Assembly: GCA_963698995.1 (NCBI GenBank)
Contig: CAVOTD010000069.1
Coordinates: 148,575 to 212,574, forward strand
Length of the DNA: 64,000 nucleotides
From: AP-15 sp963698995
GTDB lineage: Bacteria; Pseudomonadota; Alphaproteobacteria; ATCC43930; CGMCC-115725
Direction: 5' to 3'
Position 1 is the stretch's first letter; each line of letters opens with the position of its first letter. The notes beneath the pieces are model-generated. The model saw only the letters and a list, made by a program, of their open reading frames with translations. It was not told the DNA's origin and searched no databases. Shown here piece after piece: positions 46,611 through 55,953 of this stretch. Both the position numbers and the translations under genes were made by a program.

Positions 46611-47217
46611 AGGTCCAGTGATCGGTCTTTTCGATCGGATGTTCCGGGTCGCCGTCGACGATGCTGCCGTCCATCGCGCGCGTCACATTGATTTGGTGCG
46701 AAACCAGCTTGACCATGACTTGCGCGGTGCGCCCCAGCATTTCGGCCGCGACGATCTCTGCGCTGTCAAGCCGTAGAATACGCGTCTCGAGCGTCTCCTT
46801 GGCGGCGATCCGTTCGTCGATTGCGGTGGCGAATTGCTGGAAAACTTCGCCGCTCAGCAAAGGTTGCAGGGCGGCCTTATCACCCTTGGCAAACGCCGTG
46901 ACGATCAATTCAAAAGCGGCCCGCGCGCCTTCGAGGAAGTGCGCTGGGTCAAAACTCGGATCAGCGTGTCGTATTTGATCCAGCCCTTCAGCGGCCGTCT
47001 CGGCCGGTCCGGCGGTGACGGTAGGATTGGCCGCGACAGCGCTTGGATCACCCAGGGCCGGCAGCTTGTCCGGCGCCGGCTTTGCGCGCCGGACGAAGAG
47101 CTCGCGGCGCCGCTCGTTTCCGGTGCGCCGCCCGAGCACGCTGCGCAAACGCAACACCAGGAAACCAGCGACCATCGCAAACAGGATGATGTCGAAATAT
47201 TGCTGGAATTCGCCCAT
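46549..47217 (-). CDS. Tim44-like domain protein
   Basis: A 222-residue inner-membrane protein. One N-terminal anchor (FDIILFAMVAGFLVLRLRSVL) precedes a basic linker and the Tim44 domain (residues 80-220) with ALQPLLSGEVFQQFATAIDER and EKTDHWTFARD. Bacterial homologues (TimA) are the presumed ancestors of mitochondrial Tim44. It partly overlaps the mltA gene and diverges from the phosphatase at 47417; the 199-bp gap probably holds both promoters. Confidence 0.9.
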   Translation of the reverse strand: MGEFQQYFDIILFAMVAGFLVLRLRSVLGRRTGNERRRELFVRRAKPAPDKLPALGDPSAVAANPTVTAGPAETAAEGLDQIRHADPSFDPAHFLEGARAAFELIVTAFAKGDKAALQPLLSGEVFQQFATAIDERIAAKETLETRILRLDSAEIVAAEMLGRTAQVMVKLVSHQINVTRAMDGSIVDGDPEHPIEKTDHWTFARDTRSTDPNWALVTTSSG

Positions 47218-47416
47218 CCGTTGCGCGCCTTGTCACTATCAAAAAAGTACCGGGCACCAGCCCTCCGCTCGATACTTGGGTACATAGGGGTCGGTATCGA
47301 CGACGGCAAGCGCGTTCGGGGCGGAGGCGCTCAGCTTCTCTTTGGGTTTACCATTGCCGGTCGCAACGTGTTTCGCATTTTTATCGGGCGTCCGGCCGCA
47401 ACCAAGGAAGATTTAG

Positions 47417-47980
47417 GTGATTTTGATCCGCCACGGGCAAACCGAATTTAACCGTGTCTTCTCTGTTAACCGACAGGACCCCGGTATCCGTGACCCGCAG
47501 CTGACCGATCATGGCCGACGACAGGCGCGCGCGGCTGCCGAGGCATTGCGTCCTTTGAAGCTTGGCCGCCTGATTACCAGCCCGTATGTGCGAGCATTGG
47601 AAACTGCTGAGATCATCGCCGAGCATCTGGATCTGCCTGTCACCATTGAACCATTAATCGCTGAACGGTTCTTCTATACCTGCGACATCGGCTCGTCCTT
47701 GGCCGACCTCCGTGCCCGCTGGCCGGATTTGGTTTTCGACCACCTGCGGGATCCGTGGTGGCCTCAATCGGAGGAAACCGAAGACGCTATTTTGCGGCGA
47801 TCGAAACGCTTCCGGCGCCGGATGGCCGCGGAAGTATGGTCCGAATTAGCGGTGGTCACGCATTGGGGCTTCATCCGTGCCCTGACCGGGCTTACGGTGC
47901 CGAATGGTGCCGTATTGCGGATAAATCCGATCCGGCCCGACAGCGAACCCGAAACGGTTTATATGCCGCAGCCGGACTAA
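47417..47980 (+). CDS. Histidine phosphatase family protein
   Basis: A 187-residue phosphoglycerate-mutase-like phosphatase. The phospho-His motif LIRHGQTEFN opens the protein (His6), SSPYVRALETA-like TSPYVRALETAEII and the C-terminal VVTHWGFIRAL follow. GTG 47417 sits seven bases after AGGAAG. Substrate unknown; the gene precedes secB. Confidence 0.85.
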   Translation: MILIRHGQTEFNRVFSVNRQDPGIRDPQLTDHGRRQARAAAEALRPLKLGRLITSPYVRALETAEIIAEHLDLPVTIEPLIAERFFYTCDIGSSLADLRARWPDLVFDHLRDPWWPQSEETEDAILRRSKRFRRRMAAEVWSELAVVTHWGFIRALTGLTVPNGAVLRINPIRPDSEPETVYMPQPD

Positions 47981-48052
47981 CATGGGAGCGGACCGTTGAT
48001 GCGGCTTCGCGATCCGTGTTAGCCCCAGGCACAGGCGCGCAGGAGGCAGATC

Positions 48053-48562
48053 ATGGCGGAAGAAGCCAAAGGCAACGGCCACAGCGATACGCCGCCGCTA
48101 ATTGCGGGCGGGCCTCAGCAACTGATGATCAATGCCCAATACATCAAGGACTTGTCATTTGAGAATCCAAGAGCGCCGCAGAGCCTCATACAGCAAACGA
48201 CACAACCGTCGGTCGACATTAACGTCGATGTTAAGGCGCAGAATCTCGGACCCGACGTTTTCGAAGTCGTCCTGACTATCAATGCCACAGCCCGGGCGCA
48301 GGATGAGCCGGTGTTCCTGGTCGAACTGGCGTATGGAACGGTCGTGACGGTCAAGAACATGCCGGCAGAGATGTTGACCCCGCTGATTCTCGTCGAGACC
48401 CCGCGGATCGTCTTTCCGTTCGCCCGCGCGATCATCGCGAACGCAACCCGAGACGGCGGCTTTCCGCCGCTGATGATCAACCCGATCGATTTCGCCGAAC
48501 TACTGCGTCGCCAGCAGGCGGATGTTCAGGCCGCTGCTTCTCCCGATAACGCCATGGTATGA
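48053..48562 (+). CDS. secB: Protein-export chaperone SecB
   Basis: A 169-residue tetrameric cytosolic chaperone that hands preproteins to SecA. Core blocks are INAQYIKDLSFENPRAP, VDINVDVKAQNLGPDVFEV, and FPFARAIIANATRDGGFPPL followed by MINPIDFAELLRR. ATG 48053 follows AGGAGGC-type sequence. Converges with dnaQ, three bp apart. Confidence 0.95.
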   Translation: MAEEAKGNGHSDTPPLIAGGPQQLMINAQYIKDLSFENPRAPQSLIQQTTQPSVDINVDVKAQNLGPDVFEVVLTINATARAQDEPVFLVELAYGTVVTVKNMPAEMLTPLILVETPRIVFPFARAIIANATRDGGFPPLMINPIDFAELLRRQQADVQAAASPDNAMV

Positions 48563-48565
48563 GGC

Positions 48566-49231
48566 TTACCCTTCCATTAGCCATATAGGCTCGGTGACGA
48601 GCCGCAACATTGCTTGGTGTGCGATCAACTCCTCAGCCGAAGGCGCATGGGGGCGCGGCGCGCGGGCGATCCGCTCGACCGCAACAACATCATCGGCGGG
48701 CAGCGCAAAATCGAGCCCGGGCTGGCGGCCACCGAGCAATTCAAGATAGACGGCGGCGAGCAGGCCGCAATCGATCTGAGCCCCATGCTCGACACGCATC
48801 GACAGGTCGATGTCGAACCGGCGACACAGGGCGTCGAGGCTCGCCGGCGCCCCCGGAAAACGGACGCGCGCGAGCCCGAGCGTATCGACAAACGGGCTGC
48901 CGATCGGGACTCGCTCCAGCCGCGTCAGCTCCGCGTTAAGGAAGGCCAGGTCAAACTCGGCATTGTGGATAACCAGCCGGTCCGAGCCGACGAATGTCAG
49001 CAACTCGTCGGCTATCGCCGCGAAGGTCGGCTGGCTCGCTAGGAACACCGCGGTAATTCCGTGGACCGCAAGCGCATCCTCCGGCACGTCGCGCTCGGGA
49101 TTGACGTAGCGATGGAACTTGCGGCCGGTGGGCACGTGGTGGACAAGCTCGATGCAGGCGATTTCGACGATGCGATGGCCTTCGCTCGGATCTAGACCCG
49201 TGGTCTCCGTATCCAGCACGATCTCGCGCAT
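48566..49231 (-). CDS. dnaQ: DNA polymerase III epsilon subunit (proofreading exonuclease)
   Basis: A 221-residue DEDDh 3'-5' exonuclease. Exo I VLDTETTGLDP, Exo II VIHNAEFDLAFLNAEL, and Exo III with HGAQIDCGLLAAVYLEL are all visible. It edits replication errors in the Pol III core. ATG 49231 overlaps the coaE stop by one base (TAATG). Confidence 0.95.
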   Translation of the reverse strand: MREIVLDTETTGLDPSEGHRIVEIACIELVHHVPTGRKFHRYVNPERDVPEDALAVHGITAVFLASQPTFAAIADELLTFVGSDRLVIHNAEFDLAFLNAELTRLERVPIGSPFVDTLGLARVRFPGAPASLDALCRRFDIDLSMRVEHGAQIDCGLLAAVYLELLGGRQPGLDFALPADDVVAVERIARAPRPHAPSAEELIAHQAMLRLVTEPIWLMEG

Positions 49232-49878
49232 TATTGCCTTCCCTGCAGGTTGCGTGCGCGCCTGCTCCAACCAGTCCGGCGTGGCCTCTCGCTGCGCAGG
49301 AGTTTGACGATCGCCTGCAAACGGCGCAAGGTCGGCTGGCGTCCTCCTCCGGTCGGCACGACAAAATCGGCACGCCGTTGTTTTTCGCGGTCAGGCATCT
49401 GATTTTCCAGGATCGCAGCCAAGCGAATCTCGGTCATACCTGCCCGCTGCAACACCCGTTGCCGCTGCACCAGGGGTGGCGCCGAAACGACCAGCACATA
49501 ATCGCAGCGCCGCTCCCCGCCGGTTTCGAACAACAGGGGTATATCGAGCACCACGAGCGGTTCCCGCCTGGCTCGGGAAAGATCGAGGAACCGCTTTTCC
49601 TCAGCCGCCACCATTGGGTGAAGGATCCCTTCGAGCTGGGTCAGCGCTGCCGCATCGGCGAAGACGCGCTGGCCAAGCGGCTTGCGATCAATCCCGCCGC
49701 CTTCCGTCGCCACCCCGGGAAATGCGTCGGAGATCGGTCGAACGGCCGCGCCGCCGGGGGCCAGCAACCGATGCACCACCTGATCGGCATCGAAGAGTGG
49801 TACGCGAAGACGCTGTAGCATCGCCGCAGCGGTGCTCTTGCCCATGCCGATCGAGCCGGTTAGGCCGAGGACGATCAA
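49231..49878 (-). CDS. coaE: Dephospho-CoA kinase
   Basis: A 215-residue kinase for the last step of coenzyme A synthesis. P-loop GLTGSIGMGKST starts the protein; DADQVVHRLL and the lid IPLLFETGGERRCDYVLVV follow. The start is TTG 49878, which overlaps the aroE stop (TTGA). Its C-terminus has a basic tail (RPRRTGWSRRARN). Confidence 0.95.
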   Translation of the reverse strand: MIVLGLTGSIGMGKSTAAAMLQRLRVPLFDADQVVHRLLAPGGAAVRPISDAFPGVATEGGGIDRKPLGQRVFADAAALTQLEGILHPMVAAEEKRFLDLSRARREPLVVLDIPLLFETGGERRCDYVLVVSAPPLVQRQRVLQRAGMTEIRLAAILENQMPDREKQRRADFVVPTGGGRQPTLRRLQAIVKLLRSERPRRTGWSRRARNLQGRQ

Positions 49879-50738
49879 CGTGGTGGGGCCAGGGTGGACA
49901 CGATTGCCGCACGCAGCGCAGACGTCACCTGCACCGGCGCGCCAAACCAGGCTTCAAAACCCGGACGACCCTGGTGAAGCAGCATGCCGAGACCGTCAAC
50001 AACCGGATGCCCTTGCTTCCGGGCCGCGGCGAGCAAACTCGTTTCGAGCGGCGCGTAGACGATGTCGACGACCGGCGCCGGCAGCGGCAGCGGCGAGAGA
50101 TCGATCAGAAGCGGCGGCTCTCCGACCATGCCGAGGCTCGTCGTATTGACGAGGAGCCCAGCATCGCGTTGCATGCTGCTCGCCTCGCTCCAAGAATGGA
50201 CCGTGATCCGTGTCGTTGGTGTTGCAAGATCACGCGCGACGGTTTCTGCGCGGAGCAGCGTTCGGTTAATGATCCGGATCTCGGCGACACCGGCATCCGT
50301 CAGCGCCGCGACGACCGCGCGGGCCGAACCGCCGGCGCCAAGTATCACGGCAGGACCACTCTCCGGGTCCCATTGCGGTGCGGCTTCGCGCAGGTTCTCG
50401 CGAAACCCGAAGGCATCCGTATTACTCGCTTCGAGCGACCCGTCAGGCGCGACGACGATAGTATTCACCGCGCCAATGCGACGCGCCAGCGGCTCGACCC
50501 GGTCAACGACGGAGAGGGCGGTCTGCTTGTGGGGAATGGTCAGATTGCAGCCGCGAAACCCGAGCGCCGGCAATGCACGCAATGCTTCTGAGATGTGCTC
50601 GGGCCTAACCGGCAGCGGCACATAGGCACCATCCACCTTTGTTTCCTTTAGCCAGAAGCCATGCAGCAGCGGTGACCGGGAATGAGCAACCGGCCACCCC
50701 ATGATACCTGCAAGCTGGGTTGTGCCGGAGATCCTCAT
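49875..50738 (-). CDS. aroE: Shikimate dehydrogenase
   Basis: A 287-residue NADPH enzyme for 3-dehydroshikimate reduction in aromatic synthesis. Shikimate-binding motifs GWPVAHSRSPLLHGFW and NLTIPHK (catalytic Lys), NTIV, NTDAFGF and the Rossmann GAGGSARAV are present. Overlaps coaE. In many relatives a maf gene lies upstream; here the PPDK regulator follows directly after 43 bp. Confidence 0.95.
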   Translation of the reverse strand: MRISGTTQLAGIMGWPVAHSRSPLLHGFWLKETKVDGAYVPLPVRPEHISEALRALPALGFRGCNLTIPHKQTALSVVDRVEPLARRIGAVNTIVVAPDGSLEASNTDAFGFRENLREAAPQWDPESGPAVILGAGGSARAVVAALTDAGVAEIRIINRTLLRAETVARDLATPTTRITVHSWSEASSMQRDAGLLVNTTSLGMVGEPPLLIDLSPLPLPAPVVDIVYAPLETSLLAAARKQGHPVVDGLGMLLHQGRPGFEAWFGAPVQVTSALRAAIVSTLAPPR

Positions 50739-50781
50739 CAGCTGTACCGCGAGCGGGCCAAGGCGACGATCCGCCGCTCAA

Positions 50782-51597
50782 TCATTCAAGGCCGTGACGG
50801 CGGGCCAGCAATTTCATGATCGCCGCAGCGGTTTCCTCGATCGAGCGACGCGTGACGTCGATAACCGGCCAGTGCATCTGGACAAAGATCCGCCGCGCCT
50901 CACGAACCTCGGCCCTGACCGCTTCGATATTGGTATATTCGGTCGCCCCGTCGTGATGCAGCAGGTCCAGGCGGTTCCGGCGCAGCTGGATCAGCCGCTC
51001 GGGATCGTTTGTCAGCCCGACAATCAACGGGCTACTCGCCTCGATCAGCTCGGGCGGCAACGGCACGCCCGGTACATAGGGCACATTCGCTGCCTTGATG
51101 CCGCGGTTGGCGAGATAGAGGCAGGTCGGGGTCTTCGACGTACGCGACACGCCAACAAGGCAGACGTCGGCATCATTGAGACCCCAACTCGATTGACCGT
51201 CATCATGGTTGAGGGCGAAGGTCATGGCATCGATGCGGGCAAAATATTCGTTGTCGAGGAGATGCTGTTTGCCCGGAACCCCTCGGCTCTCGCTGTGGAG
51301 ATAGGAAGCCAGTGCGCCTATCACCGGATCGAGAACGGGGATTGCCGGCACCTGCACCCGACGGCAGCCATCCTGCAGCAACTGCCTGAGAGTGTCGTTG
51401 ACCATGGTAAAGAGAACCACTCCGGGATTGGCCTCAACCCCGGCGATCACCCGATCGATCTGACTCCGGGTACGTACCATGCTCCAAACGTGTTCGACAG
51501 ATTGCACATCGTCGAACTGCACGAGGCAGGCTCGAGCTACCGAATGGACGGTTTCTCCGGTTGAATCGGAAACCAGGTGGAGATGAAAGCGGGTCAC
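50782..51597 (-). CDS. Pyruvate, phosphate dikinase regulatory protein (DUF299)
   Basis: A 271-residue bifunctional ADP-dependent kinase/Pi-dependent pyrophosphorylase that switches PPDK or PEP synthase by Thr phosphorylation. The N-terminus HLHLVSDSTGETVHSV and P-loop-like GVSRTSKTPTCLYLAN (about residue 150) are signatures. Starts at GTG 51597. It is the RP001/CC0001-type gene that flanks the origin in Rickettsia and Caulobacter. Confidence 0.92.
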   Translation of the reverse strand: MTRFHLHLVSDSTGETVHSVARACLVQFDDVQSVEHVWSMVRTRSQIDRVIAGVEANPGVVLFTMVNDTLRQLLQDGCRRVQVPAIPVLDPVIGALASYLHSESRGVPGKQHLLDNEYFARIDAMTFALNHDDGQSSWGLNDADVCLVGVSRTSKTPTCLYLANRGIKAANVPYVPGVPLPPELIEASSPLIVGLTNDPERLIQLRRNRLDLLHHDGATEYTNIEAVRAEVREARRIFVQMHWPVIDVTRRSIEETAAAIMKLLARRHGLE

Positions 51598-51927
51598 GCC
51601 GGCCTGGCCCGCATCAAACGAGTTATCCTCGTCGCGTTGGGGATCATCCGACGGTGCTGTGGAAAAGTGGGCATGGCCGGCTTTCGATCGTCAAACGCTA
51701 CCCGGATGGCGCTTTTCATCAACCGGTCCAGGTACCGGTGGACCAATCTTTTCGAAACATGGGACAATCCTGGATAACTCCGCTTCCATACGGATTGCCC
51801 CGGAAATTTCTTGCTCGCCGATCAGAGGAGCATTCCGGGAGAACTTTCAATCCCCGATATCCATAAGGATCAACAACTAACCACCTTTCTAGAGAACTTA
51901 TATATAAGAGAGGAGAGTATCGCACCG
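51598..51927. other. Candidate chromosomal replication origin (oriC)
   Basis: A 330-bp gap between divergently transcribed PPDK-regulator and hemE genes, the location of Cori in Caulobacter and of the Rickettsia origin. It holds one good DnaA box, TTTTCCACA (minus strand, 51658-51666), weaker ones TTATCCTCG (51623-51631) and TTATCCAGG (minus, 51769-51777), an inverted repeat GGTCCA/TGGACC (51725-51744) and an AT-rich stretch at about 51895-51920 that could unwind. Genes on both sides point away from it. Promoters of both neighbours must also lie here. Confidence 0.6.
51658..51666 (-). promoter_or_regulatory. DnaA box
   Basis: TTTTCCACA on the minus strand differs from the consensus TTATCCACA at one tolerated position. 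Confidence 0.5.
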
Positions 51928-52974
51928 ATGGAGACCAGTCAGGCAAAACCTCTGTTGCGCGCGCTCGCGGGGGAAGCCTCAGCGACGCCGCCATGGTGGC
52001 TGATGCGGCAGGCTGGACGTTACCTGCCCGAATATCGTGAGGTGCGAGCCAAGGCCCAGGACTTTGTCGAGCTGTGCCTGACCCCCTCCCTCGCCGCTGA
52101 GCTGACATTGCAACCCCTGCGACGCTATGGCATGGACGGCGCTATCCTGTTCTCCGACATCCTGATGCTGCCTTACGCTCTCGGGCAGAAGTTGGCCTTT
52201 CGAGAAGGTGAGGGGCCGGTACTCGATGCCATCGTAGACCATACCGGGCTTGCCAGGCTCGATCTCGGCCGCGCCGTTTCTCGGCTTGAGCCGGTCCTCG
52301 AAACCGTTCGTTGCGTGCAGCGCGGGCTCGGTTCGCGGACGGCGCTGATCGGCTTTGCCGGCGCGCCTTGGACGGTAGCGACCTACATGGTCGAAGGCGG
52401 CGGAAGCAGGGATTTTCGATGTATCAAGAGTTGGATCTATCGTGATCCAAACGGTTTCGCGGCGTTGATCGACCTGCTTGTGGAGTCGACGATCGCCTAT
52501 CTCGGCGGCCAGATCGAAGCTGGTGCCGAGCTCGTTCAGCTATTCGACAGCTGGGCAGGCGTGCTGCCGGAACCGGCATTCGCACGCTGGGTCATCGAGC
52601 CGACAAGGCGCATCGTCGCGGCTCTCGAACGTCGGTTTTCCGAGTGTCCGGTCATCGGCTTCCCGCGCGGTGCGGGGCTCTTATACGAACGGTATCTTCG
52701 CGAGACGGGGGTGAACGGGATTGGGCTCGATACGGTTGTGCCGCTAGGCTACGCCCGCGAAAATCTGCAGCCAAGCGCGACGGTGCAGGGAAATCTCGAT
52801 CCGGTGATGCTGATCGCGGGGGGCGCCGCCCTCGAAAGGGCGGTGACGGAGATCCGCAGAACGTTCGGCAACGCGCGCTTCGTGTTCAATCTGGGGCATG
52901 GCGTCCTCCCGGAAACTCCTCCCAAGAATGTTGCGATGCTCGCCCGTTTGTTATCGGAACCGCTCGATTGCTGA
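51928..52974 (+). CDS. hemE: Uroporphyrinogen decarboxylase
   Basis: A 348-residue enzyme making coproporphyrinogen III. Motifs PPWWLMRQAGRYLPEYR (substrate-binding Arg), ILFSDILMLPYALG with the catalytic Asp, GFAGAPWTVATYMVEGGGSRD and FNLGHGVLPETPP near the end. ATG 51928 is chosen, with AGAGGAGAG upstream; the frame to 51811 runs into the origin region. Confidence 0.96.
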   Translation: METSQAKPLLRALAGEASATPPWWLMRQAGRYLPEYREVRAKAQDFVELCLTPSLAAELTLQPLRRYGMDGAILFSDILMLPYALGQKLAFREGEGPVLDAIVDHTGLARLDLGRAVSRLEPVLETVRCVQRGLGSRTALIGFAGAPWTVATYMVEGGGSRDFRCIKSWIYRDPNGFAALIDLLVESTIAYLGGQIEAGAELVQLFDSWAGVLPEPAFARWVIEPTRRIVAALERRFSECPVIGFPRGAGLLYERYLRETGVNGIGLDTVVPLGYARENLQPSATVQGNLDPVMLIAGGAALERAVTEIRRTFGNARFVFNLGHGVLPETPPKNVAMLARLLSEPLDC

Positions 52975-52977
52975 AGA

Positions 52978-53996
52978 ATGGCGCGCATCGCGGTCGTGCT
53001 GATGAACTTGGGAGGGCCGGATTCGCTCGATGCGGTGCGACCGTTTCTCTTCAACCTGTTCAGCGACCCCGCGATTCTCCGCCTGCCCAGCGTCTTGCGC
53101 TTGCCGTTGGCGCGTGTGATTGCGTGGCGGCGCACTCCGGTGGCGCGGGAGATCTACCGGCGACTCGGCGGCGGATCGCCATTGCTCGCCAATACGCGGG
53201 CGCAGGCGAGGGAGCTCGAGGCTGTTCTCGGGCGCCGACCATCGCTGTTTTGTGGCGATGCGTTATTGGCACCCGACGAGCAAGGAGACCGCAGCCGAGG
53301 TGGCGAGCTGGGCACCCGACGAGATCGTCTGTCTGCCGCTCTATCCGCAATTCTCGACGACCACGACGGCTTCATCGCTGGCGGCGTGGCGAACGGCCGC
53401 AAGACGCTATGGCATCGACCGCCGGGTGCGGGCGGTCTGCTGCTATCCCGCCGATCAGGGCTTCGTCGAAGCGGTGGCCAGGCTGATTCGGCCGGTGCTC
53501 GACGCGGCTGCCGATTTCGACAAGCCGCCACGACTGCTGCTGACGGCTCATGGACTGCCGAAAAAGATCGCAAGTGCCGGTGAACCTTATCCTGGCCAGG
53601 TTCAATCGACCGCTGGCGCGGTGATCGCGGCCCTCGACCGTCCCGGGCTTGACTGGCAGCGTCTGTTATCAGAGCCGCGTCGGGCCGCTGGAATGGATCG
53701 GTCCGGCAATCGAGGATGAGATTTGTCGAGCCGGGAAGGACAAGGTGCCGCTTGTCGTGGCGCCGATCTCTTTCGTCTCCGAGCACTCGGAAACGTTGGT
53801 TGAGCTCGATCTCGATTACCGCCGGCTAGCCGAGGCATCGGGTGTCTCGGCTTATTGCAGGGTCCCGACGGTCGGTGTCGAGCAGGGTTTCATCCAATCG
53901 CTGGCAAGGCTGGTACATCGTGCCCGCGCCGAAAATTGGGTCGGGGGCTGCCCATCAGGTCAGTTCCTGTGTGGGCTCTCTGGAACCGCGGCTTGA
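52978..53996 (+). CDS. hemH: Ferrochelatase, frameshifted
   Basis: Inserts Fe2+ into protoporphyrin IX. The three frames give VVLMNLGGPDSLDAVRPFL, GGGSPLL, VAMRYWHPTSKETAAEVA, CLPLYPQFSTTTTASSL, LLTAHGLPKKI (catalytic His), YQSRVGPLEWIGPA and PISFVSEHSETLVELD, all ferrochelatase landmarks. Joining needs removal of one G at 53230-53232 and one base near 53662. As hemE and hemJ are intact, a sequencing error is likelier than loss. It starts three bp after hemE. Confidence 0.9.
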
Positions 53997-54442
53997 TCCT
54001 CTGGCTTGCCAAAGCCTATCCCTGGATCAAAGCGCTGCACATCGTCAGCATGGTCGCCTGGATGGCTGGGCTGCTCTATTTGCCTCGCCTCTATGTTTAC
54101 CACTCGATGGCGCCGTCTGGATCGGACCGGTCGGAGACCTTCAAGGTCATGGAACGCCGTTTGCAGCGTGGGATCATGACACCGGCGATGGTCGCCACCT
54201 GGGGTTTCGGGCTGTTGCTGGCCGGTACCCCGGGGGTCGTCGACTGGCGCTTGGGCTGGATTTGGGCAAAACTGGCCCTTGTTGTTGGACTGACGGGGTT
54301 TCACATCGCGCTCACCCGGTGGCGCAAAGCGTTTCTTGCCGATCGCAATCGGCGTTCGACTCGCTTTTTCCGCACGATCAACGAATTGCCAACCTTGGCC
54401 TTGATCGCGATTGTGGTGCTCGTGGTGGTTAAGCCATTTTAA
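53969..54442 (+). CDS. hemJ: Protoporphyrinogen IX oxidase HemJ
   Basis: About 157 residues with four membrane spans. HemJ signatures are AYPWIKALHIVSMVAWMAG with the key His, LPRLYVYH, and NELPTLALIAIVVLVVVKPF at the end. It performs the oxygen-independent protoporphyrinogen step in alphaproteobacteria lacking HemG/HemY. GTG 53969 overlaps hemH by 28 bp. The 54443-54652 gap that follows is the rho leader, where Rho autoregulation commonly occurs; no clear hairpin is seen. Confidence 0.88.
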   Translation: MWALWNRGLILWLAKAYPWIKALHIVSMVAWMAGLLYLPRLYVYHSMAPSGSDRSETFKVMERRLQRGIMTPAMVATWGFGLLLAGTPGVVDWRLGWIWAKLALVVGLTGFHIALTRWRKAFLADRNRRSTRFFRTINELPTLALIAIVVLVVVKPF

Positions 54443-54652
54443 CCCGCGTGCTATGCGCCTGTTGATGCTCAAAGATCTTGCAATCGCATTTGACTTGCTT
54501 ATCTGACTTGGATAGACGGATTGACGTACCGGCATCCGGTTCTTCCTGCCAATCCTTGCTAATCCTCGCCTGAACCTTAGACCCTGCTCGGAGCGTTGTC
54601 CGCGGGAGCCCCTCGACAGGCGAACCTTGTCCTCATCTCGACGCGAACCCCG

Positions 54653-55910
54653 ATGAATCTACAGGAACTGAAACGTAAAACCCCGGCGGAGCTTCTGGCT
54701 TTCGCCGAAGAGTTGGAGATCGAGAACGCTTCCTCGCTGCGCAAGCAGGATATGCTGTTCGCAATTCTCAAACAGCTTGCCGAAAATGACGTGCCGATTT
54801 CGGGCGATGGCGTGCTCGAAGTTCTTTCCGACGGATTTGGATTTCTGCGATCTCCGGAAGCAAACTACTTAGCCGGCCCTGACGACATCTATGTCAGCCC
54901 GAGCCAAGTCCGCCGCTTTGGTCTGCGGACCGGCGATACCGTTGAGGGTCAGATTCGCTCGCCGCGCGACGGCGAACGTTATTTCGCTCTCCTCAAGGTC
55001 AACTCGATCAATTTCGACGAACCCGATCGCCTACGCCAGCGGATCAACTTCGACAATCTGACCCCGCTTTACCCGGAAGAGAAGCTGGCGCTCGAATTCG
55101 ACGACTCGACGCGTAAGGATCTGACGACCCGGGTCATCGATCTGATCACGCCGCTCGGCAAGGGGCAGCGGGCGATCATCGTGTCGCCGCCGCGCGCCGG
55201 CAAGACCGTGATGCTGCAGAACATCGCTCATGCGGTCGCGGCAAACCACCCCGAGGTCTACCTTCTCGTGCTGCTGATCGATGAGCGGCCCGAGGAGGTC
55301 ACCGACATGGCCCGCTCGGTGCGCGGCGAAGTGATCAGCTCGACCTTCGACGAGCCTGCCCAACGCCACGTCCAGATCGCCGAGATGGTGATCGAAAAGG
55401 CCAAACGCCTCGTCGAGCACAAACGCGATGTCGTGATCCTGCTCGATTCGATCACGCGCCTCGCCCGCGCCTACAACACCGTCGTTCCGTCCTCGGGCAA
55501 GGTGCTGACGGGCGGCGTCGACGCCAACGCACTGCAGCGGCCGAAGCGCTTCTTTGGTGCCGCGCGCAATATCGAGGAAGGCGGATCCCTGACGATTATC
55601 GCGACCGCGCTTGATCGATACCGGATCGAGAATGGACGAGGTGATCTTCGAAGAGTTCAAGGGCACCGGCAATTCGGAAATCGTGCTCGATCGCAAGGTT
55701 GCCGACAAACGCACCTTCCCATCGATCGACATCACCAAGTCCGGGACGCGCAAAGAGGAACTGCTCGTCGATCGCGGTGTCCTGTCCAAGATGTGGGTAT
55801 TGCGCCGCGTGCTGACGCCGATGGGCACCGTCGATGGACTGGAGTTCCTGATCAATAAACTCAAGGAATTGAAGAGCAACTCCGAGTTCTTCGACGCGAT
55901 GAATACTTGA
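54653..55910 (+). CDS. rho: Transcription termination factor Rho, frameshifted
   Basis: About 419 residues, hexameric RNA helicase. N-terminal helix MNLQELKRKTPAELLAFAEE; cold-shock-like RNA-binding domain with SDGFGFLRSPEANYLAGPDD; P-loop PPRAGKTVML near residue 180; VLLIDERPEEVTDM; Q-loop SGKVLTGGVDANALQ. The last 100 codons continue in another frame (MDEVIFEEFKGTGNSE). Dropping one T near 55611 (reading ATALIDTGSRMDEV) repairs it, and since Rho is normally needed, this is probably a sequencing error. Confidence 0.93.
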
Positions 55911-55917
55911 TGGTAGC

Positions 55918-55941
55918 ACCCTCCCGCGTTAACGGGAGGGT
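55918..55941. terminator. Terminator hairpin after rho
   Basis: ACCCTCCCG-CGTTAA-CGGGAGGGT, a 9-bp GC-rich stem in the 43-bp gap between the converging rho and quinone reductase genes. Confidence 0.7.
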
Positions 55942-55953
55942 GGGACATTCGGA

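Noticed and set aside
49476..50591. Plus-strand 371-residue frame
   Set aside because: Lies across coaE and aroE in antisense, Arg-rich and without motifs.
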